64,000 nucleotides of DNA. Origin: Spongilla lacustris (lineage: Eukaryota > Porifera > Demospongiae > Spongillida > Spongillidae). The DNA lies in assembly GCA_949361645.1 (NCBI GenBank), contig OX442416.1, forward strand, positions 12,819,540 through 12,883,539, read 5' to 3'. Below the pieces are notes generated by a model. The model saw nothing but the letters and a program-made list of their open reading frames with translations. It was not told where the DNA came from and ran no database searches. Position 1 is the first letter of the stretch; each line of letters begins with the position of its first letter. Below are positions 51,243 through 62,566 of the stretch, in pieces. The position numbers and the translations under genes were made by a program.

Positions 51243-52758
51243 AGTCCCACCCGCTAGTTAACACTTTTTAGGGGCCGATATTGGTTATATTCTTTTTAGA
51301 TTGTTCTGCATCGTCACCAGATTGTAGCACTAAGACAATATGTGATGTTTTTTTTTACCGCTACTGTATACATTTAGGCTGTAATATTAATAGCAGGTGT
51401 CCATAAAAGAAATGCAACACTTTTTATACCGGTATAACTCAGAATTTGAATTAATTAACTACTTTAGGATACATTCCGCTGTTAGGCAAATACTCAATTC
51501 AATAATTGTAAGAAATAATTGACTATAATAACTATTTATAAAAAGCACAAGATATGAATATAATGCATTCAATAGAACAAAATTTATTTCGATTGTCAAG
51601 TTCAAAAGTGAGATATTAACATTTAAGCTCATCATTTGCTAAAAAAGTTACATGTATTAAGGTTGAATACGCATTATCCACCATTGCATTAAATGAAATA
51701 GGAAATACCAATTTAAGAAATATATAATAATGTCATAGTGAGTTATTAAAACTCAAAATTCATAGGTAAAACATCAATAGAATTTAATACATGTAACTAT
51801 CATTCCCGTTATTCTGCAAGTATGTAATTAACATTTGCTGATGTGCAAATTATTTCATTTAATTATCTTTTCGATCATTAAAGGCAATCAAATTTTAATG
51901 GTGTGGTCTGTATCAATCATCAAAATGACTTCAGTGCAAGAAGAAGAAGTGAATTTTAATGTGCAAAATTCCTTATGTTGTCTAACTTACGTGTCACAAA
52001 TTTGAATATCCTGACAAAATGGTTAGTGAAATAGGGTAATTTAGGGTGATTTAAATTTTACTGTGTAGTCTGTGTACGTGCGACTAGCAAAATAAATTTT
52101 ACTTTATTGCTGTGTAGGAAACAATTTATAGTGGGCATTGCAAAGTCAATTCCAGGAAATTAAAAATGAAGAACTGGAATAATAATACATTGCACATGTA
52201 GTTTCCATGCTGGCTTCTCATTTATCCATTGTCCCTTTGCTCCACAAGTCAAAATGTAAAATTGATAAAGCTCTAGGGCCATTCAGGGCTGGTTGTCTGA
52301 GCGCTCACTCCCCCCCCCCCTCCCCCCCCCAAAGAAAACTGGTCAATTGGTCCCAGCAATTCTTACCCTCCAAAAGTGGTAGATAGTTCTAAGATGATCA
52401 GATGCTTCCTTGAGATATGTTGGATGGGTCGGCCATTTCTTATCAATGGGCGAGTTGCTGGGAAGGTGAGATCTCAGATGCTCCAAATATTTGCAGCACT
52501 GTTGGGAACAAAACAAGGTTTTCTTAACAAACATGTAATACATATATATTGCAGAATGCAGTGTATTTCACTGTTCACATTCATGAATGAATACATGTCA
52601 TATACGCATACATGTATGTAGGTGAATGTTCAGTACATTGGTTCATATGAAAGCTTAGTGTTTGGTGACAAGAAAGAGCTGTTAATTCAATCCTAATTAC
52701 ATGTATTTCACATTCCCATGGTAGCAATGAGAGACATCACCATCAGAAACATCATAAG
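51243..52758. other. Copy B-specific 1.5-kb AT-rich insertion
   Basis: Copy A reads directly from GCAAAGA to CCACACATGCATAGG (about 1,340). Copy B has 1.5 kb here, AT-rich, with C(10)T C(9) at 52,311. No ORF or clean terminal repeats recognised. Confidence 0.5.
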
Positions 52759-52767
52759 CAGACCACA

Positions 52768-53137
52768 CATGCATAGGGCACTTCCTATACACATGCACAC
52801 ATACATGTACAGGTACACTGTAAGCACACATGCATAGGGCACTTCCTATACATATGCACACATACATGTACAGGTACACTGTAAGCACACATGCATAGGG
52901 CACTTCCTATACATATGCACACATACATGTACAGGTACACTGTTAGCACACATGCATAGGGCACTTCCTATACATATGCACACATACATGTACAGGTACA
53001 CTGTAAGCCCACATGCATAGGGCACTTCCTATACATATGCACACATACATGTACAGGTACACTGTAAGCACACATGCATAGGGCACTTCCTATACATATG
53101 CACACATACATGTACAGGTACACTGTAAGCACACACG
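52768..53137. repeat. 61-bp VNTR, six units in copy B
   Basis: The unit CACATGCATAGGGCACTTCC then TATACATATGCACACATACA then TGTACAGGTACACTGTAAG is tandem six times. Copy A has a single unit (about 1,345-1,402). Confidence 0.92.
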
Positions 53138-53144
53138 CACATAC

Positions 53145-53219
53145 CATGACCCTCCACATGAAGCCACATATGACTGGTACAGCTGATTCCTTTGAGCGTG
53201 TCTTCAGTGTACGTCTTAC
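53145..53219 (-). pseudogene. Possible small myosin exon, copy B
   Basis: 75 nt with the same TTTGCAG and GTATGT borders as copy A 1,416-1,490; VRRTLKTRSKESAVPVICG. Identity as an exon unproven. Confidence 0.3.
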
Positions 53220-53705
53220 CTGCAAATGGAAGGTGCTCCAGGTAATATATATGTACATGTAATTATGTACACCCGTCACATACCATACTAATCACATACA
53301 TGCACATGTATCATGTGTATTACATGTACATGTACATGTATATACATGTATCAGACTGAAGCTGCATACATGTACACGTAATGTAGTTTTTGTTTCAATA
53401 TTATACATATACCATGCTGAAATGCCTATGCTTACATGCCGGATACACAATTACATGTACAACATGTAGATAACCATCATTTCCAAGCAACTTTACGGTA
53501 GTCCCATTTTACAGCAACTGTCCAATGTACACATACATGTACACCACACCCACCATGTACATGTACATGTACACAGCTCAAATACATGTATTAATCATGC
53601 CTTGTGCATTTACTGTACATGTACATGTAATTCTATATTCTGCATTACATCCAGTCCTCCACCCCACACATCAGGTACTTTCCCCTCCCCTCCACCTGCA
53701 CTCAC

Positions 53706-53879
53706 CAGCCATCCCCTGAAGTACTTCTGTATCACCACGGCAGCAGCACTTGCCCTAGCTGCATGCCTCATCTCCTTGTACAGCCTTCTGGCTTTCCAGC
53801 CATAGAAGTACTTTACTATGATACCCACTGCCCACACCTCCTTCTTCTTATTGATCCGTCGCCTTAGCAACCTGCGGAG
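53706..53879 (-). pseudogene. Myosin IQ5-IQ6 exon, copy B
   Basis: A 58-codon intact exon, LRRLLRRRINKKKEVWAVG... and AAAVVIQKYFRGWL. Same splice borders as copy A 2,728-2,901. Confidence 0.85.
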
Positions 53880-53903
53880 CTGAACAAACAGTAAAAGAAA
53901 GTA

Positions 53904-54242
53904 GTGATGGACAGGCCCCACACACATAAGGGGGACATATAGTGATGGACAGGCCACACACACATAAGGGGGACATATAGTGATGGACAGGCCCCACACA
54001 CATAAGGGGGACATATAGTGATGGACAGGCCCCACACACATAAGGGGGACATATAGTGATGGACAGGCCCCACACACATAAGGGGGACATATACACATGT
54101 AGTGATGGACAGGCCCCACACACATAAGGGGGACATATAGTGATGGACAGGCCCCACACACATAAGGGGGACATATAGTGATGGACAGGCCCCACACACA
54201 TAAGGGGGACATACAATAGTGATGGACAGGACCCACACACAT
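53904..54242. repeat. 38-bp minisatellite, about nine units (copy B)
   Basis: The same unit as 2,928-4,630, including the rare TACAATAG and TACACATGTAG variants near the ends, showing the two arrays are homologous. Confidence 0.95.
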
Positions 54243-54848
54243 AATACATGTACAGGAATATGCCTCAAACAAATATACAATTTACATGTACATTTACATG
54301 TAAATGCTACATCCCTAAAATCAACATAAATGTACATGTACCTCGAAAAAAAAAACATGACATAATCGCGTACGGAAAACAGCCATAAACTCGTCAAATC
54401 GCGCTGTCCTAAAATGCTGTATCTCCTTGATTGTGCAATATAGTAGTATTGCATTTTGCGTATTTACAAAGTGGTCCTGTGTCTATAAAGTCCAAAGATG
54501 GTTTAATTTGTGAAGCATCATTCCGAAGATATTCATATTCAAGTAATTGGCAAGATTTTGCGGAGTTTTGTATTTGAAGCCCGCGAAATCTTGCCTCTAA
54601 CATGTACTTGAATGTGAATGACTTAGGAACGGTGCATCGTAAATTAATGGACTTCTATAGAGACAGGACCGCTTTGTAAATACGCAAAATGCGACTCCAC
54701 TATATTGCACAATGTAGATACAGCGCGTTTTGAAGACCGCATGATTTTACAAGTTTATGGCTGCAATCGCATCATTTTTTACCCCCGGGACATCTTTAAT
54801 ACCTGCATACATGTACATGTACATCCATGGTAAAGACACCAACCTTAC
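54243..54848. other. Intron with a diverged inverted repeat
   Basis: Sequence around 54,400-54,500 (TACGCAAAATGC... GTGCAATATAG) reappears inverted around 54,650-54,740. Likely an old MITE. Absent from copy A. Confidence 0.45.
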
Positions 54849-54935
54849 CTTCCACACATAATAGTACCTCCTGATGACCGCTACAGCCCTCAGGGACCAC
54901 TTCTTGAGTATTCTCCTCCTCAGCTATCTCCGTAC
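54849..54935 (-). pseudogene. Myosin IQ4 exon with nonsense codon, copy B
   Basis: 87 nt between TTGCAG and GTAAGG: VRR*LRRRILKKWSLRAVAV then IRRYYYVWK. Codon 4 is TAG (54,924-54,926 on the plus strand) where the paralogous IQ5 exon has TTG (LRRLLRRR). Absent from copy A. Confidence 0.75.
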
Positions 54936-54939
54936 CTGC

Positions 54940-54968
54940 AAGTGTGTGTGTGTAAGTGTGTGTGTGTG

Positions 54969-55022
<54 letters not shown>
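54940..55022. repeat. (GT)n microsatellite
   Basis: About 80 bp of GT repeats with interruptions, followed by a GTACATGTACAAGTACATGT inverted cluster. Confidence 0.92.
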
Positions 55023-55023
<1 letters not shown>

Positions 55024-55276
55024 ACAGAAGGTACATGTACAAGTACATGTACCTTCTGTACATGGTATATAAATCTAAAGTTCTCAACTGTACATGTTCA
55101 TTACTACATGTACATGCATACATAATGTTAATACATAATATGGCAGGGGAATAAGCAGCTTTTCTGGCAATGTGCACGCCATTGATGGATGAACTGTGTA
55201 TACATGTACATTATAACATGCACATACATGTACATGTACAGTAGCAACCAAAATAAAAGTCACTGCACACATGTAC

Positions 55277-55363
55277 CTTCCACATGAGGAAGTACTTCCT
55301 GATGATCACCACAGCTGTCTTGGCCTTGATGCCCTTCTTCAGATGCCTCAGCTCCTTACGAGC
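55277..55363 (-). pseudogene. Myosin IQ3 exon, copy B
   Basis: 87 nt, phase 0, between CTCACAG and GTACAT: ARKELRHLKKGIKAKTAVVI then IRKYFLMWK. Matches the IQ repeats ARRELKRLKEEARRK of MYO1B. Absent from copy A. The donor GTACAT is weak. Confidence 0.78.
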
Positions 55364-55755
55364 CTGTGAGGGGGAGGGTTTGGATCAGGTGAGGGGGAGT
55401 GGTTTACATGTACATGTAGGTATAACCAAGTGTGGACATATAAATATACAATGTACATCTCTAAAAATATTATACAAAACAAGCCACACTCTGCATGTTC
55501 TATTCTACATGTACATGTATACCAAAACAACATGCATAATGGCTACAGCCCCTCCTCCATCCACCCAGTATGGCCCCTCACTCTACCTTACATCTACATA
55601 ATTACATGCATGTAAAAATGGATCCCTGCTATTTCCTAACTTATACATGTAGCTACACAGAGTAGGAAATTTTTGTAACAAAAAAGATGTGTACACTATA
55701 CAGGTCATTCATTATACATTTAAATCAGCAAATTGTGTGCCTCACATCTTCCAAG

Positions 55756-57634
55756 CTTGATGCAATTACTAATATTTGTTTGTCTTTGGATGAATCATAT
55801 CTGTACCATTTAGGACGTTAATAACCTTAATGGTTTACGAGATAACTGCATTGAATTTTTCAGATAATTTGCAACTTGGCAGACTCATAACTTTTGCAAT
55901 GTATGTCTGGCAGTGCCTTGTTTGGCATCAAATTGAAGCAATAGCTATGCAGAATCATGATATATTAATAACGTTTGTTGGTGGTGAAAGGGTTAAGCAC
56001 ACATTATCGTAATAGCACAAATTTCAAAAATTGAGATGCGTTGCAGATTTTTTTTTTTCCAAAGGACTGAAGGGGCCATTAATATTGTTTTTAAAAATAC
56101 TCTGTTTATAGATAAGCTCTAAGCACCACATCGAGTTTTACGAGTCATTTTTAATGTTATGCATTTATAAATTATAGCAGTAATAAGTGTTTGTTGATAC
56201 CCACAAACCAAAGCTAAGAACACTGGTACATTTTTTTTTAAAGCGCGCATAATTAAGAGCTACAAAATGCTCAGGGACATGTAAGTACTGTAAGCTCGTC
56301 TATGATGCTCGAATAGAAAATTGCTTCATTCTTGTTGCAAGTAAAAAGCAACAACCCTGATGCCACCGTCCTCGCTGCTTGAGCTCCACTCACTGACTCA
56401 CACCTGCAGTGATCATTCCTGCTGTAATATGAGAGGAGGCCCCTCATTTGCCAACTGCCATTTCGATGTGCTGGCTACAGATAGCCTCAAATTTGTCAAC
56501 TGTTGTTTTGATGCCGGCATTGCCTGCCCCCCCCCCCCCCCCCCCCCTTTTCATGACCAGCGGCTCCTCCTCAAGGTACTGATGTAGCCAGTCCTGCGAT
56601 GCACAGTATAGGGTAAAAAGTGGCTACGTCAGTACCTCTAGAACGAGCCGCTGGTTCGACATGAGGGGGAGGGGGTGTTGCCGGCATCAAAACAGCAGTT
56701 GGGCTATCTGTAGCCAGCGCGTCGAAATTGCAGTTTGCAAATGAGGGACCTCCTCTCTTACAGCAGGAATGATCACTGCAAGCGTGAGTGGCTCTCCAGC
56801 AGCATGGACCGTGGCATCAGAGGCCACAGCTGGTTGTTGCTTTTTACTTGCAACAAGAATGAAGCAATTTTCTATTCGAGCATCATAGATGAACTTACAG
56901 TAGCAGCATACCCATTCTCTACCTCTTTTAAAATTATAAATAAAAATGCATCTTTACACGCTACTACCAATTTGCGGCCAGTTGGTTTGTGGTACATGTA
57001 TATCAACAAACACTTAACAAAAACTGCTTAGAGCTTATCTATTTATAAAAAGGAATATTAACCAATTAATGCCTAAATAAAGTTTATTAGGTAAAGGTGA
57101 TTTGATCTCATATGTGGCCACAAAAAATTTGTGTGGCAGGAAGGGATAATCTAACAACACCCACTGAAGCCATGTTCATGAAGAACTTCATATTGGTATA
57201 ATTTTTCATTGGTTTGTGGTCACCTCACTCAAAATACCTTGGAAACAGTAAACACCTCTTTGACGCCTATTTGCGTCTACAGGACTTAATCGGTTAATGG
57301 CCCCTTCAGTCCTGTGAAAAAAAATAAAATCTGTTTATCAATCCGCTATGTATCTCAATTTCAAAATCTGTGCTATTACAATGATGTGTATTTAACCCTT
57401 TCACCACCAAAATATATATTGATTCTACATAGATTAAGCTTCAATTTGACGCCTAAAAAGTCACCACCAGACATACATGTACAATGAAAAAGTTAAATGT
57501 ATGAGTCTGCCAAGTTGCAAATCATCTGAAAAAACAGTCTAGTATATTTTGTAAACCATTGAAGTTATTAAATTTGCAAAATGCTACAAGTAGGATTCAT
57601 CCAAAAAAAAGCAGACATGAGTAATTGCATCAAG
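55756..57634. mobile_element. Large foldback element, copy B (both arms)
   Basis: The left arm starts near CTTGATGCAATTACT (55,756) and the right arm ends at its inverse AGTAATTGCATCAAG (57,634). Shared inner words are TTTGCAACTTGGCAGACTCAT, GGTGGTGAAAGGGTTAA and GCAACAAGAATGAAGCAATT. Right-arm insert at about 57,055-57,300. A C(24) run lies at 56,527. No recognised ORF. Confidence 0.75.
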
Positions 57635-57886
57635 ATCTAAAAGCAAGAAGCATGATCCTATACAAAGAGATAATGGAATGACCTGTACATACATGTAACT
57701 TTATGAACATGTATTGCACATGGTCCCCTAATCCCCTCGACCACCCACATGTCCCCCTGGACCACCCATCCCTTGACATACCCTTCTAAAATGTGCCACA
57801 CACCCTCCCTCCCCATACTACCATCCCTCCCCACACCTACATCCCTCGAAAATCCCTCAGCTCATACAATGTAGGTGCAGACTCAC

Positions 57887-57955
57887 TATCCATCCTCTGT
57901 AGTACTTCTGTATCACGATCACAGCACTCCTCCTCATACGATACCTCTTCACACA
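57887..57955 (-). pseudogene. Myosin IQ2 exon, copy B, acceptor lost
   Basis: CVKRYRMRRSAVIVIQKYYR then GWI, 23 codons. The base before the exon is A (GTTTCAA) where copy A has GTTTCAG, so the canonical AG acceptor is gone. Confidence 0.72.
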
Positions 57956-58237
57956 TTGAAACGAGAGGCCACTAATACCACACACATGTACATACACTGT
58001 ACATGGAGTTATTAGCGTTAGGTTTACACTGCACACACAAGTAACATGCACTCATCACATGGTCACGTGACTCACCACATGGGTCCTGTAGCAAGATGAG
58101 AGCACTATTTGAGCCCTCCTTAATGCCTTGAACTGAAAGTAAAGATGCAAGAGCATAAGCACACCTCCACCACTTCACTCCCTCCATCATCATCTGTCTC
58201 TCCTCCCCCTTCCCTCCCTCACCCTCTTTCTCTTCAC

Positions 58238-58376
58238 CCAGCCCCTGTAGGTCCTCTGGATCAACGTGGCTATCTCCTCCACTTTCTTCCTTCTGTGCTC
58301 CTCCAATTCAAATACGACTTCTGATAAAGATCTTTGACCTTCCCATAGAGAAGTCCTCACCATGTTTCCCTATTGC
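58238..58376 (-). pseudogene. Myosin converter and IQ1 exon, copy B, 8-nt deletion
   Basis: AIGKHGEDFSMGRSKIFIRS is intact, then 8 nt present in copy A (within CCTAAAACC) are missing. The frame reads R-I-stop instead of PKTIFELE. Downstream sequence still encodes EEHRRKKVEEIATLIQRTYR in another frame. Confidence 0.8.
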
Positions 58377-58686
58377 CTGGATAACAGTGGTACATGTACA
58401 TTACCTTTCACATTCATTATGTACAGTATGCATTAAAGTAACTGCAGCTACATGTATGTGGTTTACACACATACATGTACAATGTATTCAAATATGCTAT
58501 ATACGTACAGTATCATACCCATGTACATGTAATGTACATGTATGCATGTAAACATACACATTGCAACACACATTTGTATTTCTTTACCCCTTCCTACCTT
58601 TACTATTACTTTAACCCAATATTTTCAACCCTTTAAATTTATATACTATTTCTTTAACCCCTCCCTACCTTTAATATTTCTTTAAC

Positions 58687-58744
58687 CCCTTCTTTTGCTT
58701 TGCCCCTCCAGTTGGGCCACGTTTGCTTCGACAACATCTTGTAC
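58687..58744 (-). pseudogene. Myosin YKML exon, copy B, intact
   Basis: 58 nt: YKMLSKQTWPNWRGKAKEG, the canonical form of the exon damaged in copy A. Confidence 0.75.
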
Positions 58745-58872
58745 CTATAATAGATGAGCAAATATATAAACACCTGCGGTGTGCTGGCTTTGCATGATGT
58801 ACATGTACATGTACTGCAGTGTAGCATATCATGTGGATATTTGTGTGTAGACCAAAGGAAACATGGCCTTAC

Positions 58873-59219
58873 CTGGAGAGTGCCTGGTCATATAGCTGTC
58901 TATAGGCATAGCCTGCCCTTCTCACTTTGATGTTCTCAATAAGTCCTAGGTACATGTAGTTGGCCTGGTCAGGGATTAATCGCCAAATTTGCAACAGGGG
59001 GTGGGTTTCGGAATATGTATAAATATAGGGGGTGGGCAAAAATAAAAGTCTTCCCTCTGCACCAAATGGCATGCCATGCAGTTTTGTACGTTTGTACAGC
59101 CTGAACTGGTTCCTCGTGAGGAGAGAGTCACTGTAGAACTCCTTCATGGCCCTGCTCTGGAAGTGGGCGTGTCCTACACAGTTCTTGTTCAGGCAGTCCA
59201 TGAACGTGTCATCACTGGT
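58873..59219 (-). pseudogene. Fused myosin exon, copy B (two motor exons joined by 131 nt of foreign DNA)
   Basis: Starts TSDDTFMDCLNKNCVGHAHF and runs to LTRNQF. It then reads about 44 foreign codons (RLYKRTKLHGMPFGAEGRLL ...) and resumes QANYMYLGLIENIKVRRAGY to LSR at GTAAGG. The 131-nt filler (58,971-59,101) replaces 1,313 bp present in copy A (7,478-8,790) that hold HYAAV, the relay exon and the CIK exon. The fusion keeps one open frame and correct outer phases (347 nt). Confidence 0.8.
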
Positions 59220-59366
59220 CTGGGGAGGAGAGATACAGGAATGTGTATCAGGAGTGTGAGAGCATAAGTACAAGCCAGCTAGACAATCTTAAGTTAAACT
59301 ATTATTAAAGAGGTTAATAGTGACAATTAGAGGTGGGAGGATCACTTTCAGCTAGATAAGACTTAC

Positions 59367-59420
59367 CTCTCCTGGTCTGAGGCACTCATCATCAAGGTAG
59401 GCCAGTATGCCTTGTTTGGG
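59367..59420 (-). pseudogene. Myosin exon PKQGILAYLDDECLRPGE, copy B
   Basis: 18 codons, intact, GTAAGT donor. Follows ELIEH in phase. Confidence 0.85.
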
Positions 59421-59466
59421 CTGTGTGCATGTGTTGGAGTGATTGTGGGGAAAGTGTACATGTAAA

Positions 59467-59790
59467 CTACTACATATATGGGACACACATGGTACTACAT
59501 ATGGGACATACATGGTACTACATATATGGGACATACATGGTACTACATATGGGACATACATGGTACTACATATGGGACATACATGGTACTACATATGGGA
59601 CATACATGGTACTACATATGGGACATACATGGTACTACATATGGGACATACATGGTACTACATATGGGACATACATGGTACTACATATGGGACATACATG
59701 GTACTACATATGGGACATACATGGTACTACATATGGGACATACATGGTACTACATATGGGACATACATGGTACTACATATGGGACATACA
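59467..59790. repeat. 23-bp minisatellite, about 14 units (copy B)
   Basis: GGGACATACATGGTACTACATAT units. The array stops exactly at the intact donor of the 59,790-59,852 exon; the donor GTATGT itself resembles the repeat. Confidence 0.95.
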
Positions 59791-59852
59791 TGCTCTATAA
59801 GTTCACAGATGACAGCATTGTTGAAGTACTCAATGTGGCTCCATTGAATGCC
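59790..59852 (-). pseudogene. Myosin exon GIQWSHIEYFNNAVICELIEH, copy B, intact
   Basis: 21 codons after TTTTAG: GIQWSHIEYFNNAV, then ICELIEH and GTATGT. The reference form for the exon truncated in copy A. Confidence 0.82.
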
Positions 59853-59987
59853 CTAAAAGGTCATGTGTGGAGGGGATGGAGGAAGGAGGTTTATCTAACT
59901 TATACATGAATACATGCACACTGAAACTGAAAGAAGGGATGATGGGAGTGGGGAGGAGGGGTGACGGGTAGACAGTTGGTGACCTAC

Positions 59988-60092
59988 TTCTCTCTCGTAC
60001 TCGTCCTGCTCTGACTTGAGGGTCAGCTCTATGAACACTTGTTGGAGCTTCTCATTGCAGTAGTTTATTATGAACTGCTCAAATCCATTCTC
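59988..60092 (-). pseudogene. Myosin exon [18 protein letters not shown]..., copy B
   Basis: 105 nt, intact, same phases as copy A 9,955-10,059. Confidence 0.87.
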
Positions 60093-60192
60093 CTGAGGGG
60101 AGTAAGGAGGGGAGGGTAGGAGGGAGGGGCTTATAGCATGTGACTGCATGTGTACAGGCATGCATGCTATGATAGTTGTCATGGCAACTAAC

Positions 60193-60240
60193 AGCAAAAA
60201 CTTCAAATCCATATATATCAAGCACTCCCATGCACTTCTT
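60193..60240 (-). pseudogene. Myosin switch II exon, copy B
   Basis: [16 protein letters not shown] with GTTAGT donor. Canonical GFEVF. Confidence 0.75.
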
Positions 60241-60389
60241 CTTTCTGACAGAGGAGCTGGCCTGTAAAGAGATGAGCTATCATAACAGAGAGCATGCAGG
60301 GTCACCATTGCATATTACATCATGCACAGTCACATGCACACTCACATGATGCATAACAATAATGTATGCTTCAAAGTAGACCTCTCTAC

Positions 60390-60582
60390 CATAATACTGG
60401 AATTTATTTTCCCCACAATCCAAGAAAAGAGGCGCCCATATATGGTCTTGCAGAGGGCATCACGGGCATGTGCCCCCTCGGAGGCAGAGAACGTCTTAAG
60501 GACATAGTCCCTCTTGGTCTCCACACTCCTCTTGGTGAGGCACTCCTCCATCAGCTCCTGGGAGCAGCCCAACATGTCACAA
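60390..60582 (-). pseudogene. Myosin motor exon DMLGCSQELMEE..., copy B (most 5' seen)
   Basis: 193 nt, as copy A 10,357-10,549, with LKTFSASEG and KINSSIM. GTAGAG donor. Confidence 0.85.
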
Positions 60583-60589
60583 CTGGGGA

Positions 60590-61391
60590 GGAGGTGGGGG
60601 AGGGGCCAATGTGGTCATAGCTAAAAGTAGTAGGGGAGGAGGTCAAGTATCATTTCATGTTGACCAGTCCCATTTGGAAGGGTGTGGACTTTGAATTTGG
60701 CTTTTAATGTTCAAAATGGCCGACAACAGCTCCAATGCAAGATGCTCCGGGCATGTCCATGGCTTCCTGCATAGAAAGAATTGACAAGTTAAGTTATAGG
60801 ACCTTCTGGGTGATATGGTCATATGGGAACTCTACACGTATTGTATGATCACGTGCACATTCACTGGCATATGTAGACTAGGCGTATACACAACGATCCG
60901 TTCACAAGTCAGTACATGTAACGAAGTGGAGTGTCAATCAATGTGCATTTACCAATATTGGGCTGAAGACTCCAAACGCGTTTCGAATACAGCTACTAAA
61001 TTTAATAAACCAATCACGATTATATTATAGTTATAAGCTAAATGCTTCACGTATCCGGCCGGCCGGCCGCGGCTGCGATCTATAACTTCAGTCACGCGAT
61101 AATATTTATTTGTCGTCGCCTATAGAACAAAAAATGTTTCTCAATCTGGCTGTAGCAAGCGGGGACTAGATGTAGACCTAATTTTAAAAGACGACAAGGT
61201 GGGAAAGTATTACGTCACTCTGAGTGTATATACCCTTACGTCATGTATGCCGCTACAGTTTGTGTATCTTGATCTCCTCCGCCCCACCTTCCTTACCTTA
61301 CTGATCTGATCGATATTGGCGCGGCACGTCACACCATTTTGTGTCTTTTCCCCACTACCTCATATAGGCCTAGGCGTTATAAAAGTTACAA
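60590..61391. promoter_or_regulatory. Short region between diverging myosin and ROCO first exon (copy B)
   Basis: About 0.8 kb between the most 5' myosin exon and the ROCO-type ATG. Parts near 61,085-61,390 align with 15,090-15,372 (AAGGTGGGAA, GCACGTCACA). No TATA box or other motif identified. A bidirectional promoter is possible only if myosin 5' exons do not lie elsewhere. Confidence 0.3.
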
Positions 61392-61433
61392 ATGGAAATC
61401 CCAAATTCCAAAACAGTCGATGAAGGCCAAAAG
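61392..61433 (+). CDS. Paralogous ANK-ROCO first exon, copy B
   Basis: ATG in ACAAATGG context, MEIPNSKTVDEGQK, phase 0 to GTACGT. Paralogous to MATSNSNRRHSECQE at 15,373. No following ankyrin exon found before 64,000; it would lie beyond, as intron 1 in copy A is already 2.8 kb. Confidence 0.45.
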
Positions 61434-61439
61434 GTACGT

Positions 61440-62560
61440 TCCCTAATCGAAATAATACTAGAGATTTTGATGTACGTGTGTGTATATGAGTATGCACTGC
61501 AGAGTGAAGAGCTGGGTGCCGAAGACCAGACCCCGGCCTGTCTGGCTGACCTTTAGGGCCAGCGCACCCCTTAGATGCTTGTAATTAGATTGGTTGTCAT
61601 CTACAAGTCATAGGAACTCATACATATAAATATGCCCTTGGCACCCAAAGAGGTACTTCCCTTGTGTCTCCTACAAACACAGACCTCTTGCTTTTTTAAC
61701 GCACATGAGCTTGTAAGGTACCCACAACGACGCAAGCAATCCTCTGCGGTTTTTGCCATTAGTGCAATGACTTAAGGAGAAGTGCGATTATAAGGAAGTA
61801 GTACAACTTTTCAAATTCTTGCAATGCATCCCTCACCTCATATGTGTGTGTGGGAGAAGCTAACATAAGTGGAAACAGCTTGTGGAGTAAATGATATCAG
61901 TGGTATGCAAACATACTCTAAATGTGTACATGTACATAATTACATGTTTATTGGCATCTAATTATACACATCTGATGCCCAAAGAGGTACCTTAACAAAG
62001 TAGCTGCAGACATAGCCGTGGCTGTGAATTTGTAGTTAACAGCCTGGCAGGTCGACCTTTCAAGGCTACAGGGGTCAATCTACATGTATGACAGATCACC
62101 TAGTCAAAGGCACCACACCATCTCAGATTTGTATGAATTCAAGTACACATGGTCACCATGATTGGGAAAGTAACCAAATGCATTATCACCTCATTAGCAT
62201 TATCTGATTGCAAGATATTGTCAAGTAATCATCATATTTATATCACTGACCCTGCATCTTTGACTGCTAACATCTCTGTCAGTATAATTTAGTGCAAGGT
62301 ATTACTGAGAAGTTAAATCAATGAAATATTTCATTGTCCAATAAAATTAATAATTTTATTAGGTTAAAAACTCATAATTGATTATCTTACTTTGCAGCAC
62401 ATGTCAGGTTAAAAGGACAAATAATTAATAATACATAAGAAAACTGTATCATCAGAGATTTTTTTCAGATCAAAATTGAACTGGCTATATCTACAGTTAT
62501 TAAGTACTGAATTTCACAAACTGTTGTGTTATTTATTTTTTACTTGCTTAACACAAGCTG
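61440..62560. other. Region without recognised gene
   Basis: Probably intron 1 of the second ROCO copy. AT-rich in the right half. Nothing else supported. Confidence 0.4.
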
Positions 62561-62566
62561 CTATGA

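Larger units (their letters stand above)
47066..60582 (-). pseudogene. Class I myosin (MYO1B-like), copy B, multiply damaged
   Basis: Homologous to copy A exon by exon and including the last TH1 exons. Exon order 5' to 3': 60390-60582, 60193-60240, 59988-60092, 59790-59852, 59367-59420, fused 58873-59219, 58687-58744, 58238-58376, 57887-57955, 55277-55363, 54849-54935, 53706-53879, (53145-53219), 48804-48916, 48543-48678, 48116-48268, 47066-47206. Six IQ motifs, as in MYO1B. Lesions: a 1.3-kb deletion fusing two motor exons, an 8-nt frameshift in the converter exon, a CAG to CAA acceptor change before IQ2, and TAG in IQ4. The K before the first donor is M. No P-loop exon upstream. Expression as a truncated neck-tail protein cannot be excluded. 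Confidence 0.85.
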
